Shown: positions 1-12,994 of the stretch, piece by piece | Layout of the letters: each line of letters opens with the position of its first letter | Numbering within the stretch: the stretch's first letter is position 1 | Assembly: GCA_963931865.1 (NCBI GenBank) | Contig: OZ007509.1 | Span: 17,660,508 to 17,724,507 of the forward strand | From: Axinella damicornis | Taxonomy: Eukaryota; Porifera; Demospongiae; Axinellida; Axinellidae | DNA: 64,000 bases | Reading direction: 5' to 3' | Position numbers and translations under genes: made by a program | Notes under the pieces: model-generated | Seen by the model: the letters and a program-made list of their open reading frames with translations, nothing else | What the model was told of the DNA's origin: nothing | The model's database searches: none

Positions 1-645
1 ACATGCTGACTTGTTCATCCTTCGGAGGGGATGTAAAGCCGCAGTCCCGGGGTACATTATTGTTTCAGAAAACACAACCGTATACAAATTATAACGTACA
101 TCATAACAACACACACAAAATACTACTTCACTGTATGTCGATACTACTGTATCCAGTGTCATTGTGGGATACAAGTGGCAGATCTTAACCGTCACTTCAG
201 TATTCGATAATGCTTGTGTGTATGCATGGTAGAGCAAAGAAAGTGGAACTCAGAATGACAGGTGAGCGACAACTTGGGCTGGTGATAAGGGTCTGCGTAC
301 CAGGTCATTGTCCTTGTTTACAGCTACAGATCGATAGATTGACTTAGTTAAGTTCTTGAGGGAATAATATTATAAGAAAAGGAGAAGCCAATCGGGTAGA
401 TCAGCATGGAAATTGGAGGTCCTACTACAGAGTATGCCCCAAAGGCATATAATCTTCCGAGACATCCTCTGCAACCTTCACAGCAACGAACACATGCAAC
501 TGCAGGGCAGTCAAGCACAAACCGAAATAAGCAGAAAGCACATCAACAGCAATACTCTTGCACATTCTTAAGACATTTATTTTTCATTCCCTGGTAAGTG
601 GTGCGAGTCTACAAAAGACAACAGCAAATCCGACATGCCCAACAG
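1..645 (-). pseudogene. Decayed tandem copy of the adjacent seven-helix receptor
   Basis: Positions about 380-640 match, on the same strand, the part of the receptor gene at 2395-2645 that encodes TM5 end, the third inner loop, TM6 and TM7. Positions about 135-190 match its C-terminal end near 2105-2160. Read on the minus strand, FCRLAH is followed by a one-base deletion, so the loop that reads TYRGMKNKHIKN in the neighbour is out of frame and soon meets stops. No single open frame spans the homologous stretch. The copy lies downstream of and in the same orientation as the intact-looking gene, as expected from tandem duplication followed by decay. The rest of the receptor is absent from this side or lies beyond the window edge. 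Confidence 0.75.
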
Positions 646-2104
646 GCATAATTTAACCCCACACACATGCAGGGTAGTCTTGAGTTTTAATTGAGTTCAA
701 AGTTGCTTTGTGCACATGCATACAAATGGAATCACAAATGAAGCCCTAGTTCTTGAGTGGGTACGTGGTTTCAAGCTCCTTGAGACACTTCAAAGTTGTA
801 AAAAAAACAATGCATGCACGGTTCACTGTACAATGCTGCAGGCAAAACCGTTGTGACAGATCACGCAATTTTTTTAACTATAGCCAGTCTGAAAAAAGAT
901 GAAAACTGTTAAGCAACTTTACTTTTGCAATACTTCGCAACCCTCCTGTGTGCACCCAATAACTAGAAAGGGGTGCATGGTCACTTACATTTGCAATCAG
1001 GATCAAAATGGAATCAGGCGATCGTGTTTTTTTTTTTTTTTTTTTTTGGAAGAGCTGATCATTGGATCAAGACAAACTAAGATCAAATGATCAAGGAGGT
1101 GTGGCAATGTTCTTGTCCTTTGAACCCCTGTAAATCAAGTCTTTGAAAGAGACCGATCAAGAACGATTTTTCACCTATCAAAGATTCTTGATCCTGCATG
1201 GTCACAAATGCTTCTTCGGTGATATGTAGAAGTGACTACCCCCTTGTCTGAACAGCTGTCTGCAGCTGCTAGGGGTATGCAAACTATTTTATGGATCATC
1301 AACCTCCCCTACTCTCGTATATGGCTACACAGAGGTTATTAGTCACTAGCCTCGTTCCCAGTCCCACGCCCAGCTTTTCGTCGCTTGCAGTATGGTAAAT
1401 TGCAAAAGCTGGGCGTGGGACTAGGAACGAGGCTAGTTTCTCACCATCAGCAGGTAAGTTCAATCAGAGTCATCAACAGAATCAGGCGCTGGTGTTCCAG
1501 TCTTTCAATTTGAGGTGTGTCTAATATATACGTCGTACATCCTAACAGTGACATTTTGAACCCCTGGATGCATATATAAATGCATGAGTTTGTGTGGATT
1601 GGTGGGCGTCGTATACTGATGCCTATACCTAATTGTTTCCTGTACTCTTCGTTGTTCTGCTATCCCTACATCACCATTGTTTTTTTTACTCTTGTATAAT
1701 TAGGTTACAGGTCTCAGTGTAAAAACAATATACTCATGATACCACAACACTGGTGTGACAGGAACTCATAAGCATCACAGCCAGTAATTTAGTGCATGTT
1801 TCACGGTTAGTATTTGGGACTATAATCACTGCAAGCCAACTGGTACAACCAAGCTGGATGCACAACAGTAACCAGTGACGTTGTGATCGGTACTGTTGTT
1901 AACTTCATGAGTGTGAGTACTTATGCTGGATAGCTGTACAGTATAGTCGGCACCAGTTTGCTTGCATGACGACTCCTGCCTCGCTAAACACTCTTTCAAC
2001 CAGCACAGCAAGGAAGTTTCTCATACGCTCCTGTTTATATAAATGCATCATACATGCGATTGACATCTGATTATAAATATAATCCATTACTTACCATTAC
2101 ATCA
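641..2104. other. Intergenic, no gene seen; one hairpin element
   Basis: No coding exon with splice sites or family similarity was found. A run of about 20 T lies at 1027-1047, and a hairpin MITE of the TAGCCTCGTTCCC family lies at 1347-1435 (see the MITE family entry). The short open frames here have no recognisable features. Confidence 0.5.
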
Positions 2105-3325
2105 TCACTGGAGGGCACCATTATATCCAGTGTCACTGTGGGATAAAAGTGGCTGATTCTCCCTAGCAGTGACGATGGTGTCCGAAAATGTTCCAGTGTG
2201 TGGCACAGCAAAGAATGAGTAGCTTGGATCAGAAGCCGGGTGAGAACTTGGGCTGGTGACAAGATTCTGGGTCACAGGTTTTTGTCCGCAACGTGCTCGT
2301 TTCTGCTTTCGTTTGCAGCCACAGGAAATTTTCCACTCTTCTGCTGCTCGCTTGATTGAACTCCATTTGAACTTTTTGGCAGAGTATAAGTAAAACAAGA
2401 AGCCAATCGGGTATATCAGCATGGAGATAGGAGGTCCTACTGCAGAAAACATCCAAAAGGAATGAGTTTCAGAGACGTCCTCTCCAATCTTTACCGAAAG
2501 AAAAACAACTGCAGGGCTGTCAAATACGACCGAAGTGAGCAGAAAGCACATCAACAGCAATACGTCTCTGACATTCTTGATGTGCTTGTTTTTCATTCCT
2601 CGGTAAGTGTGTGCGAGTCTACAAAAGGCAACTGCAATTCCAATCGTAAACAGGATGTGAAGTACGCAAGCGATTGCGATAAGAAAGGTTTCGGTGTACA
2701 CTATTTGGCTGTAAGGCTGAATTGTCTTACAGTCCTTCTCTACGTCTTTTATCCAGCAAAGTGCACTTGATGGTCCCGATCCCATTCCATAAGATCCCTT
2801 AGTAAAAGGAAGCCATAGGTAGGCAAGGGGCAAAAAGACCATCACAAAAGTTAAGAAACACTCCAGTGTAAGCCTTGGATACTTCGAGTTTGAAAGCCTT
2901 GAAAATGGATCGCCTTGGAACTGTTTGTAAATTGTGTAAACTAAGAGCAGATTTATCCCATGATGAAATTGTATACGATGGTGGAGGTCCACAGATCAAA
3001 AAAGCCGACAAAAGCACAGAATTGTGCCTGGCCATGGTATTCAAACTGGTGCTCTATTTGAATCACGAAGCTAACATCGTGCAGGCAGGTCACGATTGTA
3101 AGATGGAAAAACAAACGCTGGAGTGTGCTTGAGTATGCCTTATAGAGCACAAGGAAGAGAAGTATTAATGACACTATGACCAGTGATATCGCTCCGGAGA
3201 TGCACCTTGCCAGATTGATAGACTTCAGCTGTGGCACGGTAGAATTATCGCTACAGTTGAGGATGAACTGTGACTGGAGATGTGCTGAGTCATCTTCAGG
3301 TTGCAGAGCAGCACTAGATGTCAAT
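2105..3325 (-). CDS. Seven-transmembrane G-protein-coupled receptor, frame broken once
   Basis: Seven hydrophobic helices are readable in order. TM1 contains ISLVIVSLILLFLVLY, TM2 LFFHLTIVTCLHDVSFVI, TM3 follows FCAFVGFFDLW, TM4 LTFVMVFLPLAYLWL, TM5 FLIAIACVLHILFTIGIAV, TM6 VLLLMCFLLTSVVF and TM7 GPPISMLIYPIGFLFYLY. A basic cytoplasmic tail with Cys and Ser/Thr follows and ends at the TGA at 2105-2107. The conserved TM3 cysteine and an outer-loop cysteine (CWIKDVEKDC) suggest the usual disulphide. The N-terminal part (2953-3324) and the rest (2105-2992) are in different frames. The switch falls within TM3, where YNFIMG meets INLLLVY in the -1 frame, with no room for an intron. A good 3' splice site (pyrimidine tract and AG) near 3326 and the lack of an ATG suggest an upstream exon, perhaps a signal peptide. 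It resembles the broad secretin/cAMP-like/orphan group; the ligand is unknown. Confidence 0.75.
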
Positions 3326-4135
3326 CCTATGAGGAAACAAGAGTAGCTTGCTCTAGCTGCATACCCAGACTTTCACTGCAGAGTTCGGCTACACGAGATT
3401 AATATATGAGCTCTAGGGTATCTCTCCAGTGAAGGCACCCTTTCAGACTTAAGCTAGAATGATTAGTAGTTTTACATCTATCATTAAGGTGGTGCACTTC
3501 ATGCCTGTAAACAATTTAGTAGCTTAGCAGGCTAGCGCCTTGAATTTTCATTTTCCCCAGCACTTTGATAACACGGTTAGGCCTCTCTTTTTCCACCCCA
3601 AAGGCCGCGGTCCATCATGTACATCAAGGGACTCTTACAATGTCTTAGCTAGCTAGCTAGCTAGCTGTATATAGTAGCTGCACAGCTGCAGTGGATTGCA
3701 AAGCACTGATCTAAAATACAGAATGTTTATGATAATCACCGTCAATGGGTAGGAACACCACAAGCAGAGTCACAAGCAAGAGCATCTCCAGTCGATCTAG
3801 TCTAGTCCGCGATCGCCGGCTAGTCTCGTGCCCAGACCCCATCCCTTCCGGCTGGGCACGAGACTATCGCCGGCCGGCCGTCCACGTAGAACTAGGTCAC
3901 GTGACGGTGAGAGGACAGGATCGGAACCCGGATCGGGAATTGGGCAGCGACTGTACTGGGGACATTTGCGGAGCCTCAGCTCAGTCACAGTTGTCTACAT
4001 CATAACCTGTAAGGAAATCTGTAGTCTCGCGGGGCCAGACCCACACGTGTGGGTCTGGCCCCGCGAGACTAGGAAATCTGGTCTGGGAACTGTGAAACTC
4101 AAGGACACACCATGTTTCCTAGATCAATAGATAAA
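3326..4135. other. Intergenic with two short palindromic elements
   Basis: No exon was recognised. Two compact inverted repeats occur. Positions 3820-3865 start TAGTCTCGTGCCCAGACC and end GGCTGGGCACGAGACTA, a minimal form of the 336-bp element seen at 33.2-34.3 kb. Positions 4023-4071 are an almost perfect palindrome of TAGTCTCGCGGGGCCAGACC and its complement. A (GCTA)n run lies at 3650-3666. Confidence 0.6.
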
Positions 4136-4159
4136 CTCTTATTTGATAGTAGCTATTCA

Positions 4160-4415
4160 CATTTCCTCCAGTCATCAATGGTCTTGATTAGGACATTCTG
4201 GGTGGAGCGGTTATGCCGGAATTAGGACTGATGTTGTGTGAGCAATGAGTGTTGTTGGAGAAAGCAAAACAGCTATACACAATGCACTCTATGATCTTGG
4301 CTACAACTGGCAGGACAGAGATGGGTCGATAGTTTTCCATTTACGTCTCATCACCATTTTTCAAGACCAGAGTGACATTTGCATACTTCCACTCTAATGG
4401 TATCTGCCAGAAGTG
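4160..4415 (-). pseudogene. LINE reverse-transcriptase fragment, degenerate
   Basis: Minus-strand translation gives IPLEWKYANVTLVLKNGDET, then a stop codon, then ENYRPISVLPVVAKIIECIV, and after another stop FRHNRSTQNVL followed by KTIDDW. These match the conserved N-terminal block of non-LTR retrotransposon reverse transcriptases (P-EWK-A-V-L-KNGD, YRPIS-LP---K--E, the FR-RSTQ block). At least two in-frame stops show that it is a dead fragment. The catalytic YADD block is not present here. Confidence 0.8.
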
Positions 4416-4943
4416 CACATATAGTCTCCGCTATTTCTCTACTATCAGTTAGCTAGGTCTCCCCCTTCAGTCTGTAGAAGTTGTATCGGTGTTCTCACAT
4501 GTCACCCCATTATTTGTTCATCTCAGCCCACAACTTCTTTGGCTAGCTTCGAGATTGCCAGACTACACCTTAGAAGCATGTCGTATGGTGTGTCCTTCAG
4601 GTTTCGGAAACACTCTCTTGTATAGCTACTGCCTCGAGTGCTTTATGTCAGTTTATGACCACATCCTCCCACAGTTCTCTTAGTACGTTTATTTTCAAGA
4701 CACAACCTGCATGCATGACAGTGGTGGTTCCTAGTCTTGCAGGCCAGACTTTACATTACGAAAAGAAAAATCATCTGGGAACGAGACTAGGTGGCTCCAT
4801 CATAGGTCACAATGTGCAAATAGACTTTGAGGACTTACCCATGGCCCATGGAGTTTCCAAAGATACGTACGGACCCATTCACTAGTACATCAGCACATGT
4901 ACAGTGAATTGGCATGTAGCTACGTAGCTATATATAGTGGCAA

Positions 4944-5092
4944 TTAACTCTTTACCAACCATAAGAAACAGCTTAGGGAAGCAAAACCCTGTATTAAAGT
5001 ATAACGCCTAGTATTAAATTCCCCATATAAATTCTTATGGGCTTATGGGAGCTCATGACGGCTTTTGCAGTCATTGGTTGGTAAAGAGTTAA
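4944..5092. mobile_element. MITE with TTAA target duplication (piggyBac-type ends)
   Basis: TTAA at both ends is followed inward by CTCTTTACCAACCA on the left and its complement TGGTTGGTAAAGAG on the right. The element is about 149 bp with no coding capacity. The TTAA duplication is the signature of piggyBac-like transposases. The ends share the TTAACTCTTT start with the larger TTAA element at 43716-44356. Confidence 0.75.
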
Positions 5093-5411
5093 CTTTCAAT
5101 CATTCGGGTATCTAGCTATCTTCCCTTTTTTGTGGCACTGTAGGTGTCCCCATTTCCAAGCACTGGCAATTGAGATATCTCTTAGGATTTGGTTATGCAA
5201 GGTGTTATCTCGCCTACTATATAGCTATATACTGAAAGAAAAAAAAACAGATTGAAGACTTAGAGAGCATGTACAAAGTTAGCCTCGTACCCAGGCCCGA
5301 CCGCCCTGGGTACGAGGCTAGTACAGAGTCTTTAGCCTTGTTACCAGGCCATCCCATCGCCCAGCTTTTAGTCGCTTAATTCACGCGTGGGAGAGCCTGG
5401 GAACGAGGCTA

Positions 5412-8400
5412 CAAAGTATTAATGCTTAATATTATTACTGACCTATCATATCACTTGTTAAAACCTCCGTACAAAATCCTTAAGCTTGAAACATGCTGAA
5501 CTGTATTCTGGAGCTTAACCCACACAGCAATATAATATTCTGTCTGTAATAATCACGGAGCAACGTACAAATAAGTTTTACAGTAGCTAGGTATTATATA
5601 TTCAGGTTCAGAATCAATTAAGACGAATGCATAGAAACCTGTCATAATTATTATCCACTGGCCCAATTGCATGTGCATTGGGAAGCCAGTATAAGACCAG
5701 TACTTCCTTGCTGACAAATATTCCCCCAGGAGCTTTTCCACCTCTTGCGCCTCACTTCATTCCCAGGTCTCCATGCCCATCTTTTGTCGCTTGATTATCT
5801 TTACCTAGCACAGACTCTCTATATATAAATCTTTTCATATTAAACTGACAAGTGGAACGGTACAGCCTATCAATACAAAGATAATGCCGATAGGAACACT
5901 GATCCCAGCAGTGTTGTGATGAAGTAAACTCAATAGCAAAAAGGATTGTTGTGAAGATGAACTTTAGAGGCTACTCACCTCAAACTACCACTTATGCTAC
6001 ATGAACGATAGATTTGATGATAGAAAAGTTTTGATGGACATTCCTGCTCAAATTGTCAAGGGGGTTTGCCTTACTACACACTAGGCAAGCAAACGACTCT
6101 CCCAAGAGCGATGCTCAATCTTTCAGCTGGGAGTGGCCCTGTTCCCCGGGGACCTGGTGCCAAGGCTACTCTGCGTCAGAGTGTGTGTCTTCCACTGAGG
6201 TCTGTCTCTGGTGAATGACCCCTTGCAATTGCTGCAGGTGATGGAATCAAGGACCATGGATGGCGGGTGGTCCCTCCCTACTACTGTGTTATCCACAGTA
6301 GTAGGGGAAATGGTGGGTGTGGTAGACGAAAAGACTGAACTGGTAAACCAGCATGTTGATCATGATCAGAACGGTGGAAAAAGGGAAGTCAGTAGGGTTC
6401 TCCAATACCTGGAAGGCAAATAAATTAATCATGTCATGATACTTGTATGGTTTCACCACTTAACTGAGTCCATGGCTAGCCAGTCTGACTGCAAGACCAA
6501 GACTCAAAAGTTGATACATGTACTACAGGGGCCAAGCAGTCCGGTTTCGGCCGGACCCAATATTGTGGTGATAAAAGGCATGTTCTTGCAGCCACACCCA
6601 GTAATTGCCACATGATTTTATGCTCTTTGACTGCATGGCTGCCGTTAGGTCTTTTCTGCCTTAGTCAGAGTCCAGAGTCTCCATATACATCAGCTTGGCA
6701 CAGAATGTTTTTTCAAGGCGTTCGTTGGCAAGAAATTGTTGTCGGCCGATCATTTCAACCAGCCTGCTCCCCCCCTCCCCTCCCCCCTTCCCCCTCCCCC
6801 CTCCCCCTCCTCCTCCCCCCTCCCCCTCCCCCCTCCCCCCCTCCATCGTATATTCCCCTTTCTCTTCCTTCTTCCTCTCTCTCCCAGTTCCCCCGTCACT
6901 ACCTCCTTCAAGATCTGTTCCTTGAACCTTGAAATCTTATAGAGCATCATGTCTGCCATCTTCTTGCGATGGTTTGAAAGGTCTGCTTTCTGGAATATCA
7001 TCTCCCTGATGTGTGTGTGCGAGTGTGTCCGTGTGGTGTATGCATGTGTGTGTGTGTGTGTGTGGTTTATGCATCGGGGTGTAGAATTCGAAGTGGTATT
7101 TTATCGATCAGACAAACTATATAATCAGGCAATGTTGTTCAGCTACAACAATTGAGGGCAGCATTCAGTGAACACAACAGAATTGGCCATTTTTGTGTAC
7201 ATGTGGCTTTGAGAAAAGTCAGTTAATCTGTCATCTTGTAATATATACTGCAGCCAGATCACGTTTTGGTAAAACAACAATTATTAGATACAGCTTTGTG
7301 CTGACAGTGCAGAGGAATTTAGTGTGCTGCTACTGATGGAACAGATGTGTTCCTCCACATGAAATGCCATGTGAGCAAGCACCTGTGGGGCTGGGGAGAC
7401 CTGTTGGTACCACTACAGAGAAGGGCAGCAGGGAGGCCTATGGGGAATGTCAAGTGTATTTGACGCAACTCGTTTATGTGGCAGCAGCATCATGGAAGTA
7501 CCTCGACCCTTCCTTGCAAGTCTGTGCCCTCAGATTTCCCTTTGAAGAGCATAGGGCCCTGCATCATATCATCTGCTCGTCCACATCTCTGGTAGCTTTC
7601 TTTGAACGCACTCATTAGTATTCCTGAAGTTTGGTCACGAGACTCCTGTTAGCAATTATTGCGTAGGTTACATATCTCAGCAATTACTGAGTAGACTTCA
7701 ACTTCGGAGGCTAAGAACTGTCGAACTGTAGTTAATTTGTCTGCTAAGGGCATCATTGAGCTCCGACTATTTTCGAAGGGAGCGTATTAGCGGGACACTA
7801 CGGTATATTATACTGCTTCTGGCTCATGAGTGACAGACATGCTTCTGCAAAGCTACGGTAGTTACAGAGCGGGAGAGTACTTACCAATCACCTGGAGCGG
7901 CATAAAGCCATTTGACATCGCTGCCCGAGAAACAGAAGCCTTAGAAGTTAGCACTACTAAATTGTACACAAAAGTGTACTATCGGGTATATACAATTTTA
8001 TCCCTTTGTACCACGGTAGCAAGACTTCAGCATCTAAAGCTGTGAGAACACTCTCTGCCTGTTAGAATTCCACAAATGGACATCAGTGGCAGGACTCGTG
8101 TTAACTCCTGAAGGTTGTGGTTCACTTGTAAAAGGGATATCCAGCGAACTAGCTCCTTTGACAAGGGTCTTGACGCAAATGTGAACACAAACACTAAGAA
8201 AAGAAGTAGTTCTCCTTACTGTATGATAACTCAGTTACATGATGGCCAGCGAATTACCTTGAAGGGTTGGCCAATGTAAGTTACCACAATATAACTTAGC
8301 CTCGTACCCTGAGATTCCTTTAGTTAGTACTCTCCAGAATACTGCAGTACTGCTTTTACTTGAAGGAATCTGGAAAATAGCTAGCCTCATTCACAGACTC

Positions 8401-8711
8401 CTGCTTTGTGGTGACAAAACATCAGGAGGGGGAGAGGCTGGCATGTTTTCACCACAGCACGGATGTCATGAACAATATAAGTTTCAAAAATGATGCTGAC
8501 ATTCAGAATGTTTTCCCGACATCCATTTGCGGGGAACCTTCGCCGAAAAAAGAAATCAGAAGGCTTCTTCTTAGAATTGGACAGCATCTTCCAAAGAAGT
8601 GGAAGGCTTCTTGCAAAGAACTCTGGCTTTGTGCATGGATAAATTTCTGAAAAACAATGCAACTTCGCTAGTGCTTATTATGGACCTTCAGGAGCTTCAT
8701 TCTCTGTGCAG
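5412..8711. other. Long stretch without a recognised gene
   Basis: I found no exon with family similarity. The region holds a pyrimidine tract of CCCCTCC-like units (about 6768-6845), a (TG)n tract near 7045-7061, a small hairpin at 6287-6312 and half of a hairpin MITE near 8298. Open frames at 6211-6423, 7364-7618 and 8408-8650 have no motif, splice evidence or recognised relatives, so I do not call them genes. Confidence 0.45.
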
Positions 8712-9368
8712 TTAACCGATTATAGGCGATAGACGCGCATGCGCGTCACGTATGCGCACTACGCAAAGCGCGGTAGATGCGGATACGCGTCATGGCTACG
8801 CTTTAGCTTTACAAAGCCCATGGCCAAATAGCCACAGCTCTTGTATCCGGTCTGTGGTTAGGTTGGGGCCTCCCCCTACTAATTATGTGGTTTTGTCTGG
8901 AGGCTATCTACGGGCGGAGCGTGATGAGTGCCAGAAGCCAAGATGGTCGTCGATCGCCTCGATCGTGAAACCGACTTACTGGCCACGTTTTCTTCTGAAC
9001 GCTTGGAAGTAGAAATACAACACTAACTACGGAGGTGCAGCGGACCTTAGGCTTCGTAAATATCGAGGCACTTCTACAGCTGCACCTTGCTGTCAACGAG
9101 AAAAGCTAAAGACGGCACACAGAAACAATTAGCGGTAAGCGCTCAGTATAAACTGTACTGTAATGCTTCTCAAGAACATACACAAGTTTAAATTTACAGC
9201 ACAGAGCCTTTCTCTATCCCTTGTTCACTCAGTAGAGTTCTGTTTGACTTCTCTGAAGCTTATAAAACACAGTAAAAGCCTTTATAAAAGAATACACATC
9301 ACGTGACATTAATTATTTCTGCGTTGGGAATGATTGCATTCCATTAAATCTAGTTTATAATCGGTTAA
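8712..9368. mobile_element. TTAA-flanked inverted-repeat element, non-autonomous
   Basis: The left end reads TTAACCGATTATA and the right end TATAATCGGTTAA. These are perfect 13-base inverted repeats that include TTAA at both borders, so a TTAA target duplication is possible. Just inside the left end is a GACGCGCATGCGCGTC palindrome. A similar GCGCATGCGC block occurs inside the ends of the 38240-38751 element. There is no transposase frame. Confidence 0.55.
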
Positions 9369-11460
9369 GGACAGTTCTGCTTACTACAAGCAACCCTTCT
9401 AAGTTTTCATGTATTATGGCTTCACATGTGGTTGGCTAAGTAGATAATCAGATGCAAGAAGAAATATGGACTGCTAGCTGTCAACGCTTGCTCCAGTGTT
9501 GGTCACTGCTGCTATAGACTCTCCGCATCTCTAGGTAGCTTCTTCACGCTGTTCTGCTTTACGCGTAAAGTTAGTTGTCTGTTTTGCGCCGCAAACGTCT
9601 TGCGATCACGCGGCAACACATGACTTGCATGTGACTTAATTGCATTACGAGTCTGACCAAGACAATACGTAATGGTGGACGACTGACGAGCACACAAAAC
9701 GGCTCGACTCGGAAAGGAAAACCTCCTCCTTATGCTTCAAGACCGTCTCGCTGTTTGAAGGTGCATCCTCGCCTATCGATTCAGCCCGTGGGTTTACCAG
9801 TGTGGGTGAGCTAACTGGCTAGTACAAACTCGATACAACAACTTGCTCGTAGGATATAAGCTGTAATATGCCGTCACTAAGTACACATCGATCGACAAGT
9901 AAACTTCTAACACGATTTGTGGGGAAAGTCCCTATGGAAAGCCACAGCTAATTATGCTTCGCTCGACTTCCTGTGACACGTAAATCACTTATCCAAAGTC
10001 CGATCGCGTAGCTATGGCGATAAAGAGCCAGAATCCAGTTTCGGGTGCATACGGGCGCTCTCGGGGTTTAAGCACGTGAAAATTTCGGGCGCATACGGGC
10101 GCTATCGGGTTGAAAGGGATTTATTAACTTAAGTGCGCAGAGTTAAGGTCTTCTGGAGCTACTTACAGGACTTCTGGGTTAAAGTGGGCCATTGGCAGAG
10201 GGGTCATGAAACTACCTGATGCTGTCAAAACTCTCAGGGAGAGTTGATTTAGAGAAGAAATGGGGAACAGCACCCAACAATACATGAAACTAAAAACATT
10301 GTTCAGGTGCTGGTGATAATTTCCCATAGCTCCATCCCAAGCTTCTCAGCTTGTCACAGTATCTGACAAAAGGCTCCTAGGCTCCTTCCCAGCATACTGT
10401 AAGCTTTTTGTTGTGTACTGCATCAAAAGATAGCTTTGTCCGAACACAGTCTTCATACTTACGTACCTCAGTTCTTTCTTGTCACCTGTTATCTTCTTCC
10501 GCAGAGTTCCAGGAGATAGAGTGCCACATGCGTAGAGGGTCATCTCATCATCAAGATCTATACATGTGTGGATTTATGGATGTGTGTGTCGTAAAATGAA
10601 AGTACAGCCAATTGGAATTGTCACACCATTCATTTCTCTCACACATCCTGCATATCATACATGACGGAATGTCTGACAGTTCAGATAATCTGTGCAAGGG
10701 GAATGTGCTAAGCCGGGGAACCAAGTCAGTAAGCATCTTGATTAGCATCTAATGTAGCTAACAGCTGGCATGCACACGTCATACACGTGCACCAACCACT
10801 GAACACTAATTTCCATCTACTCAGCAGGGCTCAATATAATTTTTCAAGTGCACCTTCCATTATGGCAGACTGTAAACTGAAATGACAGACCACTCGGACC
10901 TGCCATAGATATTACCAGCACTATCAAATGCCCCCCCCCCCCCCCCCCCCCCCCCTTTATTTTTTTTCCCAATGAAAGACAACTTTGTCATCGTATGCAC
11001 AATGCGTGGATAAAAAAGAACTTACTTTGCATGTGCAGTTTTTGACAGTACACAGATTACGTCATCTATTAATTAGTCTTGTGCGCGCGCGGCCGCGGGC
11101 CAGATCTGCAGACATCGCGCGAGATCGAGACTAGTCATCAATAAATTTTGTGCCGTGGTGCGAAGTATGCCAACAACACAAAACAAAAATTTGTAGCAAG
11201 CAGATCGGCATGGAGCGAAGGTACGTCCAACCAGAGAGAGGGCCAGTAGCGTCCTCAAACATGCCACCAGGTGCCTCCACAACGCCTGACTGGCCCAGAA
11301 CAAACGGTTAAAGCACCGGGTTCTATCACGCAGTCCCCGCTCTCAGCGCAGACTTGTACTCCACGTTGCACTGCCACTGCCACCGTTCAGATGTTTTCAC
11401 ACTGGCTTGGTGCTTTGCTTTTTTTTGAGGTTTGCTAATCTACACCAGTCACTCCAACAT
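9369..11460. other. Intergenic, no gene seen; poly-C tract
   Basis: No supported exon was found. A run of 25 C lies at 10931-10955, followed by a T-rich stretch. A 36-codon plus-strand frame beginning MERRYVQPERG near 11212 has no splice support or known relatives. Confidence 0.4.
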
Positions 11461-11569
11461 TTTAGACTGCATGGCCATTTTGACAGGCACACGTTAAGTA
11501 TGGGTGGTCATCTAACACGCATGCGCGGATTTTGACCGATGACCGACCGTTATATTGAGCCCTGCTCAG

Positions 11570-11812
11570 ATACAATATCTCTGTGGTTCTGTTCTCTTGC
11601 ACTTCCTCACCTCTCTGCAGCAGCTGCTGTTCGTGCTGCTCCTTCCGCTGCTGCAGCTGTAGCCTCTTCTGCTGCAGCAACTGATGTAGCTCCTGAAAAT
11701 GCTGCCGCAGCAGCTGCAGCAGCTGCTGCAGCTGCTGCAGATGCTGAAGCAGGGAACTCTCAATTCCAGCCTTTTCTGGTGGTAGTCCTGAAAGCTTCTC
11801 TGGTTGCACCCC
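11570..11812 (-). CDS. Possible exon: Gln/Leu-rich coiled coil from CAG/CTG repeats
   Basis: The minus strand reads LLQHLQQLQQLLQLLRQHFQ and continues with QLLQQKRLQLQQRKEQHEQQ, a Gln/Leu-rich heptad pattern. It is bounded on the left by a plausible 3' splice site before the VQPEKLSGLPPEK segment. The tract is built of imperfect CTG/CAG triplets. A diverged second copy of its border lies at 13495-13560 (CTGTTCTCTCACTCTTCC then CTGCAG repeats), which suggests a repeat-family exon rather than a unique gene. Coding status is uncertain. Confidence 0.3.
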
Positions 11813-12489
11813 TGAAAGGGAGGAACAGGGAGGGAGTACTCAAGCAAACTAAGGTACAGGTCGGGCATATAATTTGAGTTCTAGACATACAGGTACACTT
11901 TCATCACTATTTTGTAAACTACAAGGAATCAGATGATCAAACCTATATAATAGAAACCCCAAGCTATATCCACATTACCATGGAAACCCCATATGTGGGC
12001 GTGGCTAGTAATTGCGGCCCACATCAATTGTCCAATATTTAAGAATAAATCACAAAAGGCGGAGGTGAAGACAACTTTTGTCCGCGACCAAACTTTCTGT
12101 ACATGTTCAGCTGATGGTGCTACACACAGAACCATCTACATGAATTGGCAGCCGCCAACAACACTCCTGCTGGACACCGAAGGTCATCAACATCGAGTTA
12201 GCGTTACGACACAAAGCACGCCCATAAACGAGTATCAACAGTGAACTCACTTCCACGTGGCAAGTTTTGCTATTGCCAATTCATACTCAACCCCCCAAGC
12301 CATATCCGACAACTTTGTGTAGCGTTCTTCACCTCCGCCTTTCCTCCAACACTTTCCATGTACACAGTCGGCAGCATACAGTGTAAAGTTCAAGCATATA
12401 CTGCCGTTCAAAATCCACACACAAGCAGCACCACGTAGTCACACAAGCAACTACCAAAGGTATAGGGTACAACTAGCACAAAGTGAAGC

Positions 12490-12994
12490 TACCGTAAGCA
12501 CTCTAAATTTGCGTCACCAAAATAATAATTATTTTTCCAGACGAGGCAAGATTACAAAATACGGTTCAGAAAAATCGCGAAATGTGATGCATAATTACAA
12601 GAGCGCGTGTGCGAGCTCGAGCACTATGGCTGCTAAGATACCTGCATGCACAGTCTTCTTTTCACGTACAGAAGGACCTCAGCCGATTCGTTGGACTTCG
12701 AGTGCGTTCCAAGCGGGATGGTGGAAACCTTGAAAGGTAGTAGCGCTAGAGCCCATTGATTTTTACAAGTAGCGACAGCGAACATACGAAGGATCCACCA
12801 TGCCAGATGACATCGCCACTTTTCTGCAGCTTCTGTTTGCACTTCTACACCCGCAATTGCGCCCAGCCACAGAACACTTCGCGGAGCGACGCAACAATAG
12901 AATGGACACGAGGTAAATTTTATAAAGTTTCACGCAAAATTAGTTTCAGAATGATGCAGAATTAGAGTGGCGCAAATTTAGAGCGCTTACGGTA
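12490..12994. mobile_element. Inverted-repeat element, about 505 bp
   Basis: The left end TACCGTAAGCACTCTAAATT and the right end AATTTAGAGCGCTTACGGTA are inverted copies with about one mismatch, and the similarity extends inward through a GCG(T/C)CAC block. The interior is AT-rich and has no transposase. Similar TACCGTA starts are found on the 38240-38751 element. Confidence 0.75.

Noticed and set aside
2462..2770. Plus-strand frame over the receptor gene
   Set aside because: It is antisense to TM5-TM7, which have the clear hydrophobic pattern and conserved residues on the minus strand.
6612..6932. Proline/serine-rich open frames over 6.6-7.0 kb
   Set aside because: They are translations of a CCCCTCC repeat in several frames, with no other coding sign.
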